NCBI RefSeq assembly: GCF_004564355.1
Contig: NZ_CP038266.1
Location: forward strand, 62,001 to 126,000
Source: Microbacterium wangchenii
GTDB taxonomy: Bacteria > Actinomycetota > Actinomycetes > Actinomycetales > Microbacteriaceae
Length of the DNA: 64,000 bases
Direction: 5' to 3'
Under the pieces are notes generated by a model that saw only the letters and a list, made by a program, of their open reading frames with translations, made no database searches and had not been told where the DNA came from. The position numbers and the translations under genes are program-made. Of this stretch, positions 25,886 through 35,554 are shown piece after piece; position 1 is the first letter of the stretch, and the number at the start of each line of letters is the position of its first letter.

Positions 25886-27109
25886 TCAGGCCAGGAACTC
25901 CCGCGCGGCCACGACGAGGTTCTCCACGCCGCGGCTCAGGGTGGGCTGGAGCACCGGCGCGTAGAACGGCGAGTGGTTCGTCGGGATGTCGCGCTCGAGG
26001 GTCCCGGCGGCGGCGGCCTCGGCGTACGCCAGCGGGTCGACCCCGCCCCAGAACCAGAACACCAGGGGCGCGCCGGCGTCCCGCGCGAACCACGAGACGT
26101 CCTCGCTGCCGGTGAACATGCCCGGATCCACGACGCTGCCCTCGCCGAAATGGCGCTCGAAGGCGGACGTGACGCGCGCCGTGGCCTCGTCGTCGTTGAT
26201 CGTGGGCGGCAGCGTGTGGTCGGTCGAGATGGTGGGGGTCTGCTCCGCCCCGGATGCCATCGCCTCGGCCCGCACGATCCGCTCCACCTTCTCCAGCACG
26301 CGGTCGCGGGCGTCGTCGTCGGGGTAGCGCAGGCTCAGCTCGAGCTTCGCCTCCGCCGGGATGATGTTGTTCTTCAGCCCGGCGTGGATGGAGCCGACGG
26401 TCACGACCGCGACGTCGCGCGGGTCGGTCTCGCGGGAGACGATCGTCTGCAGCCGCATGACGGTGGCCGCCGCCATCACGACGGGGTCGATCGTGGACTG
26501 CGGGCGCGACCCGTGTCCGCCGCGGCCGTGCAGGACGACGCTCAGACCGTCCGACGCCGCCATCTGCGTGCCGGGGCGCACGCCGACCACGCCGGCCGGC
26601 AGCGGGGTGACGTGCTGGCCGAGCACGATGTCGGGTCTCGGATACCGCTCGAGCACGCCGTCGGTGATCATGGCGCGCGACCCGGCGCCGTACTCCTCGG
26701 CGGGCTGGAAGACGGCCACGACCGTGCCCGACCACTCCTCGCGGGTCGCGACGAGGCGCTCCACGGCCCCGAGCAGCGCCGCCACGTGCATGTCGTGACC
26801 GCACGCGTGCATCACCGGGACCTCCGCGCCGGAGGGATCCACGCCGCGGGCGGTGCTGGCGTAATCGAGCCCCGTGTGCTCCTCGACGGGGAGGGCGTCC
26901 ATGTCGGCCCGCAGCCACACGACCGGGCCATCGCCGGGCGCAGCGCCGTGCACCACGGTCACGACACCCGTGCGGCCGACGCCTTCCTCCACCTCGAGGC
27001 CGAGCTCGGTGAGATGCCGCACGATGACCCCCGCCGTCCGCGTCTCCTGGAACGACAGCTCGGGATGGCGGTGCAGGTCGCGGTACAGGCTCTCCAGATC
27101 GATGCTCAT
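25886..27109 (-). CDS. M20-family amidohydrolase / peptidase
   Basis: A 407-residue zinc-dependent hydrolase of the M20D type, like IAA-amino-acid or N-acyl-amino-acid hydrolases. Metal and catalytic motifs: LRADMDALPVEE, HACGHDMHVAALLG, FQPAEEYGAGSRAM, QHV and a dimerisation domain at about 185-300 (LHGRGGHGSRP). The exact acyl or peptidyl substrate cannot be read from sequence. The ATG follows TAGGCT by 6 bases on the minus strand. It is not part of the purine cluster's allantoate amidohydrolase group, though both are M20 relatives. Confidence 0.88.
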   Translation of the reverse strand: MSIDLESLYRDLHRHPELSFQETRTAGVIVRHLTELGLEVEEGVGRTGVVTVVHGAAPGDGPVVWLRADMDALPVEEHTGLDYASTARGVDPSGAEVPVMHACGHDMHVAALLGAVERLVATREEWSGTVVAVFQPAEEYGAGSRAMITDGVLERYPRPDIVLGQHVTPLPAGVVGVRPGTQMAASDGLSVVLHGRGGHGSRPQSTIDPVVMAAATVMRLQTIVSRETDPRDVAVVTVGSIHAGLKNNIIPAEAKLELSLRYPDDDARDRVLEKVERIVRAEAMASGAEQTPTISTDHTLPPTINDDEATARVTSAFERHFGEGSVVDPGMFTGSEDVSWFARDAGAPLVFWFWGGVDPLAYAEAAAAGTLERDIPTNHSPFYAPVLQPTLSRGVENLVVAAREFLA

Positions 27110-27158
27110 GCGTCGAGCCTAGACGCGGGCCCTCCGGCGGCGCGGACGACGGTCCGGC

Positions 27159-28169
27159 TCAGCGCAGCCGCGCCGTGGTGCCGCGGACGACGAGCTCGAA
27201 GGGCAGCCGCGCCGTCGGCTGCGGGGCCGACGCCGGCCCCTCCAGTTCGGCGAGGATCGCGTCGGCGGCCTGCTCACCCTGGGCGGTGGGGAACTGGTCG
27301 ATCGTGGTGAGACGGAAGAACCCGCCCAGCTCGTGCCCGTCGATGCCGATCACCGACAGATCCTCGGGCACGCGATAGCCGAGCTCGCGCGCGGCCAGGA
27401 CGGCGCCGATGGCCATCTCGTCGGAGGCCGCGAAGATCGCGGTGGGTCGTTCGCCGGGGCGCCCCAGCAGCTGCTTGGCGGCGCGGAACCCGCCCTCGAT
27501 CGTGAAGTCGGCCGGCTCGTACAGCGCCGGCAGAGCCGGGATCCCCGCATCCGCCAGCGCCTGCTCGAACCCCTGCCGGCGCTGGGTGGGGATGTGGAAG
27601 TCGATGTCGAACTCGGGGGTCGCGCCGATGTGGGCGATGCGGGTGTGCCCGAGGGAGAGCAGGTGCTGGGTCGCCAGGCGCGCCACGGCGACGTCGTCGA
27701 CGGTCAGCGTCGTCAGCTGCGGGTTGGGCCCGCCGATCGCGATCACGGGAATGCCGAGGTCGTGCAGGCGCTGGGACTCCTCCCCGCCGAGGGCGATGGA
27801 GATCGCGATGACGCCGTCGATCCGCCGGCGGCGCAGGAACGTCTCGAACACCGTGCGGCGCTCGCCCGGGTCGTCGGTGACGCTGTAGAGGGTGATGTCG
27901 TACCCGCGCCGCATGAGCGCGGCGGAGATGCCGGCGAGCACCGTGCTGAAGAACCAGCGGTCCAGGAACGGCACCAGCACGCCGATGTTGCGCGTGCGGC
28001 CCGACGCGAGGCTCGATGCCGAGGCGGACACGACGTACCCGAGGCGGTCGGCGGCGTCGAGCACGCGCGTGCGCGTCGCGTCGGACACGTGGCCGCGGCC
28101 GCTGAGGGCACGCGAGACCGTCGCCGTGGACACGCCGGCCACGCGCGCGACCTCGTCGATGCTCACCAT
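27159..28169 (-). CDS. LacI-family transcriptional regulator
   Basis: A 336-residue regulator. The N-terminal headpiece SIDEVARVAGVSTATVSRALSGRGHVSDATRTRVLDAADRLGYV binds DNA, and the rest is a periplasmic-binding-like sugar domain (NIGVLVPFLDRWFFSTVLAGI ... AIFAASDEMAIGAVLAARELG). Start at the ATG at 28169, with GGAGG about 8 bases upstream. It follows the alpha-glucosidase gene by 29 bases, so the two form one operon. It probably represses it through the TGCAAACGCTTACA site ahead of that gene; a maltodextrin or related glucoside is the likely inducer. Confidence 0.9.
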   Translation of the reverse strand: MVSIDEVARVAGVSTATVSRALSGRGHVSDATRTRVLDAADRLGYVVSASASSLASGRTRNIGVLVPFLDRWFFSTVLAGISAALMRRGYDITLYSVTDDPGERRTVFETFLRRRRIDGVIAISIALGGEESQRLHDLGIPVIAIGGPNPQLTTLTVDDVAVARLATQHLLSLGHTRIAHIGATPEFDIDFHIPTQRRQGFEQALADAGIPALPALYEPADFTIEGGFRAAKQLLGRPGERPTAIFAASDEMAIGAVLAARELGYRVPEDLSVIGIDGHELGGFFRLTTIDQFPTAQGEQAADAILAELEGPASAPQPTARLPFELVVRGTTARLR

Positions 28170-28198
28170 GTCGACCGCCTCCGCGGCGCTCCCGCGGA

Positions 28199-29878
<1,680 letters not shown>

Positions 29879-29892
29879 GGCGTCCAGGGTAG

Positions 29893-29906
29893 TGCAAACG
29901 CTTACA
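29893..29906 (-). promoter_or_regulatory. LacI-type operator ahead of the alpha-glucosidase gene
   Basis: TGCAAACGCTTACA has the central CG and the TGNAANCG half-sites of LacI/GalR operators (5 of 7 positions symmetric). It lies 15-28 bases upstream of the glucosidase ATG and within the 71-base gap to the divergent apt gene, so it could influence both. Confidence 0.65.
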
Positions 29907-29949
29907 TCAGTGGTGGGAACGCTCAGGATCCGGCCGGTAGGGTGGCCTG

Positions 29950-30468
29950 GTGTCCGACCTCGCGCGTGCCGAAAGCCTGATCGGCAGCATCCCCGACTAT
30001 CCCGAACCGGGCGTGATCTTCCGCGACATCACGCCGCTGCTGGCCGACGCCGCCGCGCTGCACACGAGCATCGACGCCCTCATCGCCCCCTTCGCCGACG
30101 AATTCGACGTGGTCGCCGGAATCGAGGCGCGCGGGTTCCTCCTCGCCGGCGCCGCAGCGATCGCCGCGGGCGCGGGGCTGGTGCCGATCCGCAAGGCCGG
30201 GAAGCTGCCCCGGCCCGCCGCATCCGTCTCCTACGCACTGGAGTACGGCACCGCCGAGATCGAGATGCACGACGACATCGCCCCCGGCACGCGCGTGCTG
30301 CTGATGGATGACGTGCTCGCCACCGGCGGCACCATCGCCGCCGCGCGCGAGCTCGTCACCGGCCTCGGCGGCACCGTCGTGGGCACCGCGGTGCTGCTGG
30401 AGATCGACGCCCTCCGAGGGCGCGACGCACTGGGCGACGCTCCGCTGCACGCCCTCTTCCACATCTGA
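29950..30468 (+). CDS. apt: Adenine phosphoribosyltransferase
   Basis: The 172-residue salvage enzyme makes AMP from adenine and PRPP. Typical APRT features: IPDYPEPGVIFRDITPLLAD near the start, VVAGIEARGFLLAGAAA, LVPIRKAGKLP, and the PRPP loop RVLLMDDVLATGGT near residue 115. The GTG start follows TAGGGT by 6 bases (leaderless). It sits 330 bases from the purine catabolism cluster but is a salvage enzyme, competing with the adenine deaminase encoded at 45738 for adenine. Confidence 0.95.
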   Translation: MSDLARAESLIGSIPDYPEPGVIFRDITPLLADAAALHTSIDALIAPFADEFDVVAGIEARGFLLAGAAAIAAGAGLVPIRKAGKLPRPAASVSYALEYGTAEIEMHDDIAPGTRVLLMDDVLATGGTIAAARELVTGLGGTVVGTAVLLEIDALRGRDALGDAPLHALFHI

Positions 30469-30497
30469 CCCGCCGCTCCCGGCCGCCGCTCCCGGCC

Positions 30498-30573
30498 GCG
30501 CAAAACTCAGGAGATCCGGCCTTTCTCGGCCGCTGTCACCGGTGTCGGAGTCGGTATCCCCTGAGATCTGCGC
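30498..30573. repeat. 76-base GAACTCAGGAGAT palindromic element, copy 2
   Basis: Ends GCGCAAAACTCAGGAGAT and ATCCCCTGAGATCTGCGC pair imperfectly over 18 bases. The interior matches the neighbouring copy at 30683 over the segment CTGTCACCGGTGTCGGAGTC, so the two arose by duplication. Same length (76) as that copy and as the one at 52701. Confidence 0.88.
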
Positions 30574-30682
30574 GCTCCGCTGCGCGCCGGGTGCGCCCGG
30601 CCAGGGCACGACCCGAGGTGCGGCGCCCGGTCCGTGCGCCGGGTGCTCCGCCGGGTCGGCGACCGGGCGGCGGCATCCAGTC

Positions 30683-30758
30683 GCGCAGAACTCAGGAGAT
30701 CCGGCCGTTCCGGGCTGCTGTCACCGGTGTCGGAGTCGGTATCTCCTGAGTTCTGCGC
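30683..30758. repeat. 76-base GAACTCAGGAGAT palindromic element, copy 3
   Basis: Perfect 18-base terminal inverted repeats: GCGCAGAACTCAGGAGAT (30683-30700) and its complement (30741-30758). The centre holds CACCGGTG. It lies 38 bases before the stop of hpxO, in a convergent gap, so it may also end transcription. Confidence 0.92.
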
Positions 30759-30796
30759 GCGGCCCCCGCCGCACCGCGCCGGGAAGAAGGTCGTCG

Positions 30797-31993
30797 TTAG
30801 GCCAGGATGCCGCCGCCGAGGTTCACCGGACTGCCCTCGATGTTGCCCACGATGCCCCGGATCACCCCCGTGCCGTCCTCGCGTCGCAGGCCGTCGTACC
30901 AGGCCTGGGTCGCGGCGGGATCGAACGCGTGCGTCTCGTGCGCGCGCTTGCGGGCCCGCAGGACGAGGTCGCCGGCCCGCGTCGAGCGGATGTCCTGGTA
31001 CCGGCGCAGCGAATCCTCGATGCCGAGGGTGTTGGTGGCGAAGACGATGCCGAGCGCGAAGCTGTCCTCCAGCGCCGAGCACGCACCCTGGCCGATGTCG
31101 GGCGTGGTGTTGTGGGCCGCGTCCCCGAGGATCGCCACCCGCCCCCGCACCCACGTGTGGAACGGGTCGATGTCCCAGATCTCGACGCGATTGAGGGATG
31201 CGGCGGGGTCGATGGCGTCCAGGAGCGCCCGCACACCGGGTGCCCCCCATCCGCCGAACGCGGCCTCCAGCGGGGCTTTGCCGTCGGCGGCGCGGTCGTA
31301 GGGGAGCCCGGCGGGCTGCGGCACGTCGACGAAGAAGTAGAACCGGTCGCCGGCGACGGGCATCACCGCGCAGCGCTTGCCCTCGGCGACGTACGTCGTC
31401 CACTGGTCGGCGGGGCCGATGCGCTCGTCGATGGGGACGAGGCCGTTGAAGTTCGTGTACCCCGAGTAGGTGCGCTCGGGGCGGGTGGCGGCATCCGCCG
31501 TGACGTAGTCGCGCGTGAAGGAGCGCGCCCCGTCGGCGCCGATGAGGAGGTCGGCGGTGTCGGTCGAGCCGTCGGCGAAGGTCGCCGTGACGGTGGTGCC
31601 GTCATCGTCGATGCCCGTCAGCCGCATGCCCAGGCGGATGCGGTCGAGCCCGACCGCATCCATCAGCAGCGCCTGCAGGTCGGCGCGCGCGACGGGGTAG
31701 GGGCGCTGACCGGTCTGGGTCGTGACGGGGTCGAGGCTGAAGCGGCACATCTGCTCGCCGGTGTGCCCGTCGTAGTACGCCATCAGGTCCATGCGGCCAC
31801 CGAGGGCGGCGACCGCGTCGCCGAGGCCCAGCCAGTTGAGCACCTTGACGCCGTTGGACCACAGCGACAGCGCCGCACCGACCGGCTTGTTCTCGCGCAT
31901 CTGGTCGTAGACGACGACGTCGTGACCGAGGCGCTGGAGGGCGAGCGCGGCGCTCGTGCCGCCGACGCCGGCGCCGATGACGAGAACCTTCAT
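30797..31993 (-). CDS. hpxO: FAD-dependent urate hydroxylase (HpxO type)
   Basis: A 398-residue class A flavoprotein monooxygenase predicted to hydroxylate urate to 5-hydroxyisourate using NADH and O2. Motifs: VLVIGAGVGGTSAALALQRLG (FAD GxGxxG) at the start, DLLIGADGARS near residue 150 and VAILGDAAHNTTPDIGQGACSALEDSFALG near 290. Assignment to HpxO rather than another hydroxylase rests on both the sequence style and the context: its start overlaps the stop of uraH by four bases, and uraD precedes. No uricase gene is in the window, so this would be the urate-oxidising step. Confidence 0.87.
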   Translation of the reverse strand: MKVLVIGAGVGGTSAALALQRLGHDVVVYDQMRENKPVGAALSLWSNGVKVLNWLGLGDAVAALGGRMDLMAYYDGHTGEQMCRFSLDPVTTQTGQRPYPVARADLQALLMDAVGLDRIRLGMRLTGIDDDGTTVTATFADGSTDTADLLIGADGARSFTRDYVTADAATRPERTYSGYTNFNGLVPIDERIGPADQWTTYVAEGKRCAVMPVAGDRFYFFVDVPQPAGLPYDRAADGKAPLEAAFGGWGAPGVRALLDAIDPAASLNRVEIWDIDPFHTWVRGRVAILGDAAHNTTPDIGQGACSALEDSFALGIVFATNTLGIEDSLRRYQDIRSTRAGDLVLRARKRAHETHAFDPAATQAWYDGLRREDGTGVIRGIVGNIEGSPVNLGGGILA

Positions 31994-32310
31994 GATCCGC
32001 GGTAGGTGGAGTAGGCGAACGGGCTCAGCAGCAGCGGCACGTGCAGGTGCCGCCCACTGTCGTCGACGGTGAAGGTCACCGTGACGGAGGGATGGAAGCT
32101 CGCCGTCCCCCGCGCGGCGAAGTAGTCGCCCGTGCGGAACGTGAGGCTGTACTCGCCGGGTTCCAGCCGGTCGGGGCCGAGGGCGAGGCGTCCGTCGGAG
32201 TCGGTCGCGCCGTGGGCCAGCGGCGTCCAGGCGGCGGCGAGGGTGACGGCGATCCCGGCGGCGGGCTCACCGCACACGGAGTCCAGGACGTGCGTGGTGA
32301 GGTGGGTCAC
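31990..32310 (-). CDS. uraH: 5-hydroxyisourate hydrolase (transthyretin-like)
   Basis: A 106-residue transthyretin-related protein that opens 5-hydroxyisourate to OHCU. The family's start LTTHVLDSVCGEPAAGI and the C-terminal YRGS tetrapeptide are both present, as is the HLHVPLLLSPFAYSTYRGS strand. It overlaps uraD and hpxO by four bases on either side, so the three consecutive steps of urate breakdown are produced together. Confidence 0.95.
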   Translation of the reverse strand: MTHLTTHVLDSVCGEPAAGIAVTLAAAWTPLAHGATDSDGRLALGPDRLEPGEYSLTFRTGDYFAARGTASFHPSVTVTFTVDDSGRHLHVPLLLSPFAYSTYRGS

Positions 32311-32828
32311 TCGGCCTCCTCGGGCGCGCTGTCGGTGGCGAGGGCCGTCCGCAGGCGAAGCAGTGCGATCTCGGCCAGCTGCGCGGTGGCCTCGGCGGCT
32401 TCGACGTCGGCCGGGTTGCCCAGGCGCCGCTGCAGTTCGGACAGCATCTCCGACGGTGTCCGCCCGGCGGCGCGGATGAGGAAGACCCGGCCGAACCGCT
32501 CCTCATAGGCCGCATTCCCCGCGGCCAGGGCGGCGGCGACCTCGTCGGGCGCGGCGGCCATGGACGCCTGCTCCCGCCGGGATGCCGCGGCCTCCGCGCC
32601 CGTGCCGGTCACGCGTGCGCCGATCCGCGGGTGGTGCGCGAGCGCGGCCTCCAGGTCGGCGGGCGCCCACGTGGAGGCGAGCGCACCGGCGTAGGCGGCG
32701 AGGGCGTCGACGGAGGCGTACGGGCGGCCCGCGACCACGGCATCCACCCATCCCGGCACGTCGGCCCACACCCGCACGACGCTCGCGGCCTCATCCGGAT
32801 CGGCGGCGTTGAACTCTTCCAGCTCCAT
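32307..32828 (-). CDS. uraD: OHCU decarboxylase
   Basis: A 173-residue helical enzyme that decarboxylates 2-oxo-4-hydroxy-4-carboxy-5-ureidoimidazoline to (S)-allantoin. Diagnostic residues are HHPRIGARV near residue 60 with the catalytic His, ASMAAAPDEVAAALAAGNAAYEERFGRVFLIRAAGRTPSEML, and RLGNPADVEAAEA. The ATG at 32828 lies 7 bases after TACCGT on the minus strand. It is the first gene of uraD-uraH-hpxO and is divergent from allantoinase, sharing a 129-base control region. Confidence 0.94.
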   Translation of the reverse strand: MELEEFNAADPDEAASVVRVWADVPGWVDAVVAGRPYASVDALAAYAGALASTWAPADLEAALAHHPRIGARVTGTGAEAAASRREQASMAAAPDEVAAALAAGNAAYEERFGRVFLIRAAGRTPSEMLSELQRRLGNPADVEAAEATAQLAEIALLRLRTALATDSAPEEAE

Positions 32829-32906
32829 GCCGGTCACGGTAGCGCGGCCGCGTTTCCGGCTCGTGACGCGACGCGGGGGAGAGGAAACCACGGAACACGC
32901 GCACGA

Positions 32907-32927
32907 GATGTTGCCCTGGGTAACATC
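32907..32927. promoter_or_regulatory. Candidate purine-catabolism operator GATGTT-N9-AACATC
   Basis: GATGTTGCC and GGTAACATC form a palindrome with 8 of 9 paired positions around CTG. It lies between the divergent uraD and allantoinase promoters, about 20 bases upstream of the TACGGT box of allantoinase. The same GATGTT-N9-AACAT geometry, and a following CCGGG-AAT-CGG string in one orientation, recurs at 52636 in front of the xdh operon. Confidence 0.7.
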
Positions 32928-32957
32928 CGGGAAATGCGGAAACCGTACGGTGGCGCC

Positions 32958-34313
32958 ATGACCACCCCCTCCGCGGTCTCGGCCGCCCGCGTGTACCTCG
33001 ACGGCGCGTTCGTGCCGGCGACCGTCCGCATCGCCGGGGGCGTGATCGCGGCGGTGGATGCGTTCGACGCGGGTGCCGACATCGTGCTCCCCGATACGCA
33101 CCTTCTCCTTCCCGGCCTCGTCGACTCGCACGTGCACCTCAACGAGCCCGGTCGCACCGAATGGGAGGGGTTCGCGACCGGCACCGCGGCCGCGGCCGCC
33201 GCCGGCGTCACGACGATCCTCGACATGCCGCTCAACAGCATCCCGGTCACCACGACCCCCGGCGCCCTCGCCGCCAAGCGGGCCGCGACGGCCGGTCAGC
33301 TCGCCGTCGACGTCGGGTTCTGGGGCGGCGCCGTGCCCGAGAACCTCGGGACGCTCGCGGCACTGGATGCGGCGGGCGTGGTCGGCTTCAAGTGCTTCCT
33401 GTCGCCGTCGGGCATCGACGAGTTCGGTCATCTCGACGCCGACCAGCTGGAGGCCGCCCTCACCGAGATCGCCGAGCTCGGCAGCATCCTCATCGTGCAC
33501 GCGGAACACCCCGCGCACCTGAGCGCCGACGGTCCGCTCGGCACCGACTACACCGCGTTCGAGGCGTCGCGCCCGGCCGCCGGCGAACGTGCGGCCATCC
33601 GCACCGTCATCGACGCGTCGCGGCGCACGCGCGGGCGCGCCCACATCGTGCACGTGTCGGACGGGGGAGCGCTCGCCGACGTGCGCGCCGCCAAGGCCGA
33701 GGGCGTGCCGCTGACGGTCGAGACGTGCCCCCACTACCTGACGCTGACGGCGGATGAGGTGCCCGACGGCGCCGCGGAGTTCAAGTGCTGCCCGCCGATC
33801 CGCGACGCCGCGAACCGCGACCTGCTGTGGGAGGGGGTGCTGGACGGCACGGTCGACGCGATCGTGAGCGACCACTCGCCCGCCACCCCGGCGCTGAAGG
33901 CCTCGCCCGACTTCGGACTCGCGTGGGGCGGAATCTCGGGCCTGCAGACCGGCTTCTCCGCCGTGTGGACCGAGGCCCGCCGCCGCGGCATCCCGCTCGA
34001 GCGCATCCTCCCGCTGTTCACGACCGGCCCGGCCCGCATCGGCGGGCTGGGCGGGGCGGGGCGGATCCAGGCCGGCGAGTCCGCGCATCTGGTCGCGTTC
34101 GATCCGGACGCGGCGCACACGGTGCGCGCGGGGGAGCTGGAGTACCGCAACAAGATGTCGCCGTGGGACGGGCGCAGCCTGCACGGGGTCGTGGCCGAAA
34201 CGTGGGTGCACGGGATCCCGGCCTACCGCCGGGGTGAGGGTGTCGTCGCCCGCGCCGGCCGGGAGATCCTGGCTGAGCCGGCCGCGCTGGCCGGATGGGG
34301 GAGTGACCGATGA
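32958..34313 (+). CDS. allB: Allantoinase
   Basis: A 451-residue dihydroorotase-like zinc enzyme that opens allantoin to allantoate. Metal-site motifs: GLVDSHVHLNEPGRTEWEGF near residue 55, VGFKCFLSPSG with the carbamylated Lys, HAEHPAH, ETCPHYLTL, and SDHSPATP. I chose the ATG at 32958, 6 bases behind TACGGT; longer in-frame reading upstream would run through the control region. It heads the plus-strand operon, overlapping the next gene by four bases. Confidence 0.95.
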   Translation: MTTPSAVSAARVYLDGAFVPATVRIAGGVIAAVDAFDAGADIVLPDTHLLLPGLVDSHVHLNEPGRTEWEGFATGTAAAAAAGVTTILDMPLNSIPVTTTPGALAAKRAATAGQLAVDVGFWGGAVPENLGTLAALDAAGVVGFKCFLSPSGIDEFGHLDADQLEAALTEIAELGSILIVHAEHPAHLSADGPLGTDYTAFEASRPAAGERAAIRTVIDASRRTRGRAHIVHVSDGGALADVRAAKAEGVPLTVETCPHYLTLTADEVPDGAAEFKCCPPIRDAANRDLLWEGVLDGTVDAIVSDHSPATPALKASPDFGLAWGGISGLQTGFSAVWTEARRRGIPLERILPLFTTGPARIGGLGGAGRIQAGESAHLVAFDPDAAHTVRAGELEYRNKMSPWDGRSLHGVVAETWVHGIPAYRRGEGVVARAGREILAEPAALAGWGSDR

Positions 34314-35554
34314 CGGCGCCCGATCTCGCCGCGCCGGGTACCGCCGCCACCCCCGCCGTCCCGATCCTGCAGCGGGGCATCGGCATCGAGCCGGGAGCGC
34401 GCTACCTGCCGTCCACGCCGGAGACGGTCCTGTGGGGCAGGCTGCCGTGCGCGACCGATGCCGCCGTCCTCACCATCGCGACGGGTGAGACCGTGACGAT
34501 CGACACCGTGAGCCACGAGGGCATCCTCGATGACCAGGGCAAGGACCCGGTGGCGTTCTTCGCGCGGCACGGGATCGCCGCATCCGACGTCCTCGACGAT
34601 GCCGTGGCGATCGCTGCGGCCGTGCCGAGGGATGCGGCGGCCGACGGCCCGCACGTGGTGACCGGGCCGATCCGCATCGACGGCGCGCGCCCGGGCGACC
34701 TGCTGAAGATCACCGTCGAGCAGCTGGTGCCCCGCGTGCCGTACGGCGTCATCTCCAACCGGCACGGCAAGGGCGCGCTCGTGGGGGAGCTGCCGCGCAC
34801 GCCCGGCACCGTCAGCGTCTTCGCCGCCGTCGAGGAGCGCGACGGGCGGCTGTTCGGCACGCTCCCGGTCACCGACGGCGGCGAGCGGATCGTCGCCTTC
34901 CCGCTCGCGCCGTTCCTCGGCACGATGGGCGTCGCCGTGGCCGGCGGCGAACGGCCGCACTCCGTGCCGCCGGGCGAGCACGGCGGCAACATCGACATCA
35001 ACCTGCTCGTGGAAGGCGCCGTGCTGTACCTGCCGGTCCAGGTCGAGGGCGCCCTCGCGTACGTGGGCGATCCGCACTTCGCGCAGGGCGACGGCGAGGT
35101 CGCGCTCACGGCGCTGGAGGCGTCGCTGCGCGCGACGCTGCGCTTCGACGTCGTGCCGCGCCCGGAGGCGCTCGCCGAGTTCGGCGAGATCACCGGACCC
35201 CTCATCCGCACCGACGCGTATCTCGTGCCGACGGGGATGGACATCGACCTCGACGAGGCCATGCGCCGCTGCGTCCGCGCGGCCCTGTCGCTTCTCCAGG
35301 CCCGATGGGGGCTGGACGAGCACCTCGCCTACGCCTACCTGAGCGCCGCCACCGACTTCGACATCTCGCAGGTCGTCGACATCATCAGCGGCGTGCACGC
35401 CCGCATCCGCGTCGCCGACTTCGCCGCTGTCGCGCGTCCGGCCGCTCTCCCCGAATCAGGAGAATCGCCCGGATCAGGAGCATCCGGCCGAAATCGGCCT
35501 GATCTCGGCAGATCTCCTGAATCCAGCGGCGCGACCGGGACGGAGACGCGATGA
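34310..35554 (+). CDS. Acetamidase/formamidase-family protein in the ureide operon
   Basis: A 414-residue FmdA/AmdA-type amide hydrolase that probably releases ammonia from a small amide. Blocks typical of the family are TIDTVSHEGILDDQGKDPVAFF, VTGPIRIDGARPGDLLKITVEQL, GVISNRHGKGAL, PLAPFLGTMGVA, PPGEHGGNIDINLLVEGAVLYLPVQVEGAL and GDPHFAQGDGEVALTALE. It lies, by four-base overlaps, between allantoinase and the oxalurate-type amidase. The substrate is inferred from context: oxamate or a similar C2 amide. The last 35 or so residues (SGESPGSGASGRNRPD...) are encoded by an inserted palindromic element and are not part of the family core. Confidence 0.85.
   Translation: MTAPDLAAPGTAATPAVPILQRGIGIEPGARYLPSTPETVLWGRLPCATDAAVLTIATGETVTIDTVSHEGILDDQGKDPVAFFARHGIAASDVLDDAVAIAAAVPRDAAADGPHVVTGPIRIDGARPGDLLKITVEQLVPRVPYGVISNRHGKGALVGELPRTPGTVSVFAAVEERDGRLFGTLPVTDGGERIVAFPLAPFLGTMGVAVAGGERPHSVPPGEHGGNIDINLLVEGAVLYLPVQVEGALAYVGDPHFAQGDGEVALTALEASLRATLRFDVVPRPEALAEFGEITGPLIRTDAYLVPTGMDIDLDEAMRRCVRAALSLLQARWGLDEHLAYAYLSAATDFDISQVVDIISGVHARIRVADFAAVARPAALPESGESPGSGASGRNRPDLGRSPESSGATGTETR
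35453..35524. repeat. GAATCAGGAGA palindromic element inside a coding region, copy 4
   Basis: GAATCAGGAGA at the left end pairs with TCTCCTGAATC at the right with one mismatch; inside are GATCAGG/CCTGATC arms and the palindrome GGCCGAAATCGGCC. It lies wholly in the last codons of the acetamidase-like gene and adds a Ser/Gly/Pro-rich tail without a stop, ending just before the start of the next gene. Confidence 0.8.

Larger units (their letters stand above)
30469..30796. other. Gene-free stretch occupied by two palindromic elements
   Basis: This 328-base gap lies between the convergent apt and hpxO genes. Nearly half of it is the two 76-base elements at 30498 and 30683; the rest is GC-rich, with short CGG/CCG runs and no frame that looks coding. 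I see no promoter-like box in it. Confidence 0.7.

Noticed and set aside
25886-27109. Assigning the M20 gene to the ureide pathway
   Set aside because: It has the M20D HACGHDMH pattern, not the allantoate-group pattern, and lies outside the cluster with its own promoter.
30498-30758. Remnant of an insertion sequence
   Set aside because: The 76-base units have terminal repeats but no transposase frame and no clear target duplications; a short non-autonomous element fits better.
32829-34211. Extension of uraD upstream through the frame opposite allantoinase
   Set aside because: The added part is antisense to allantoinase; OHCU decarboxylases have the length given by the ATG at 32828.
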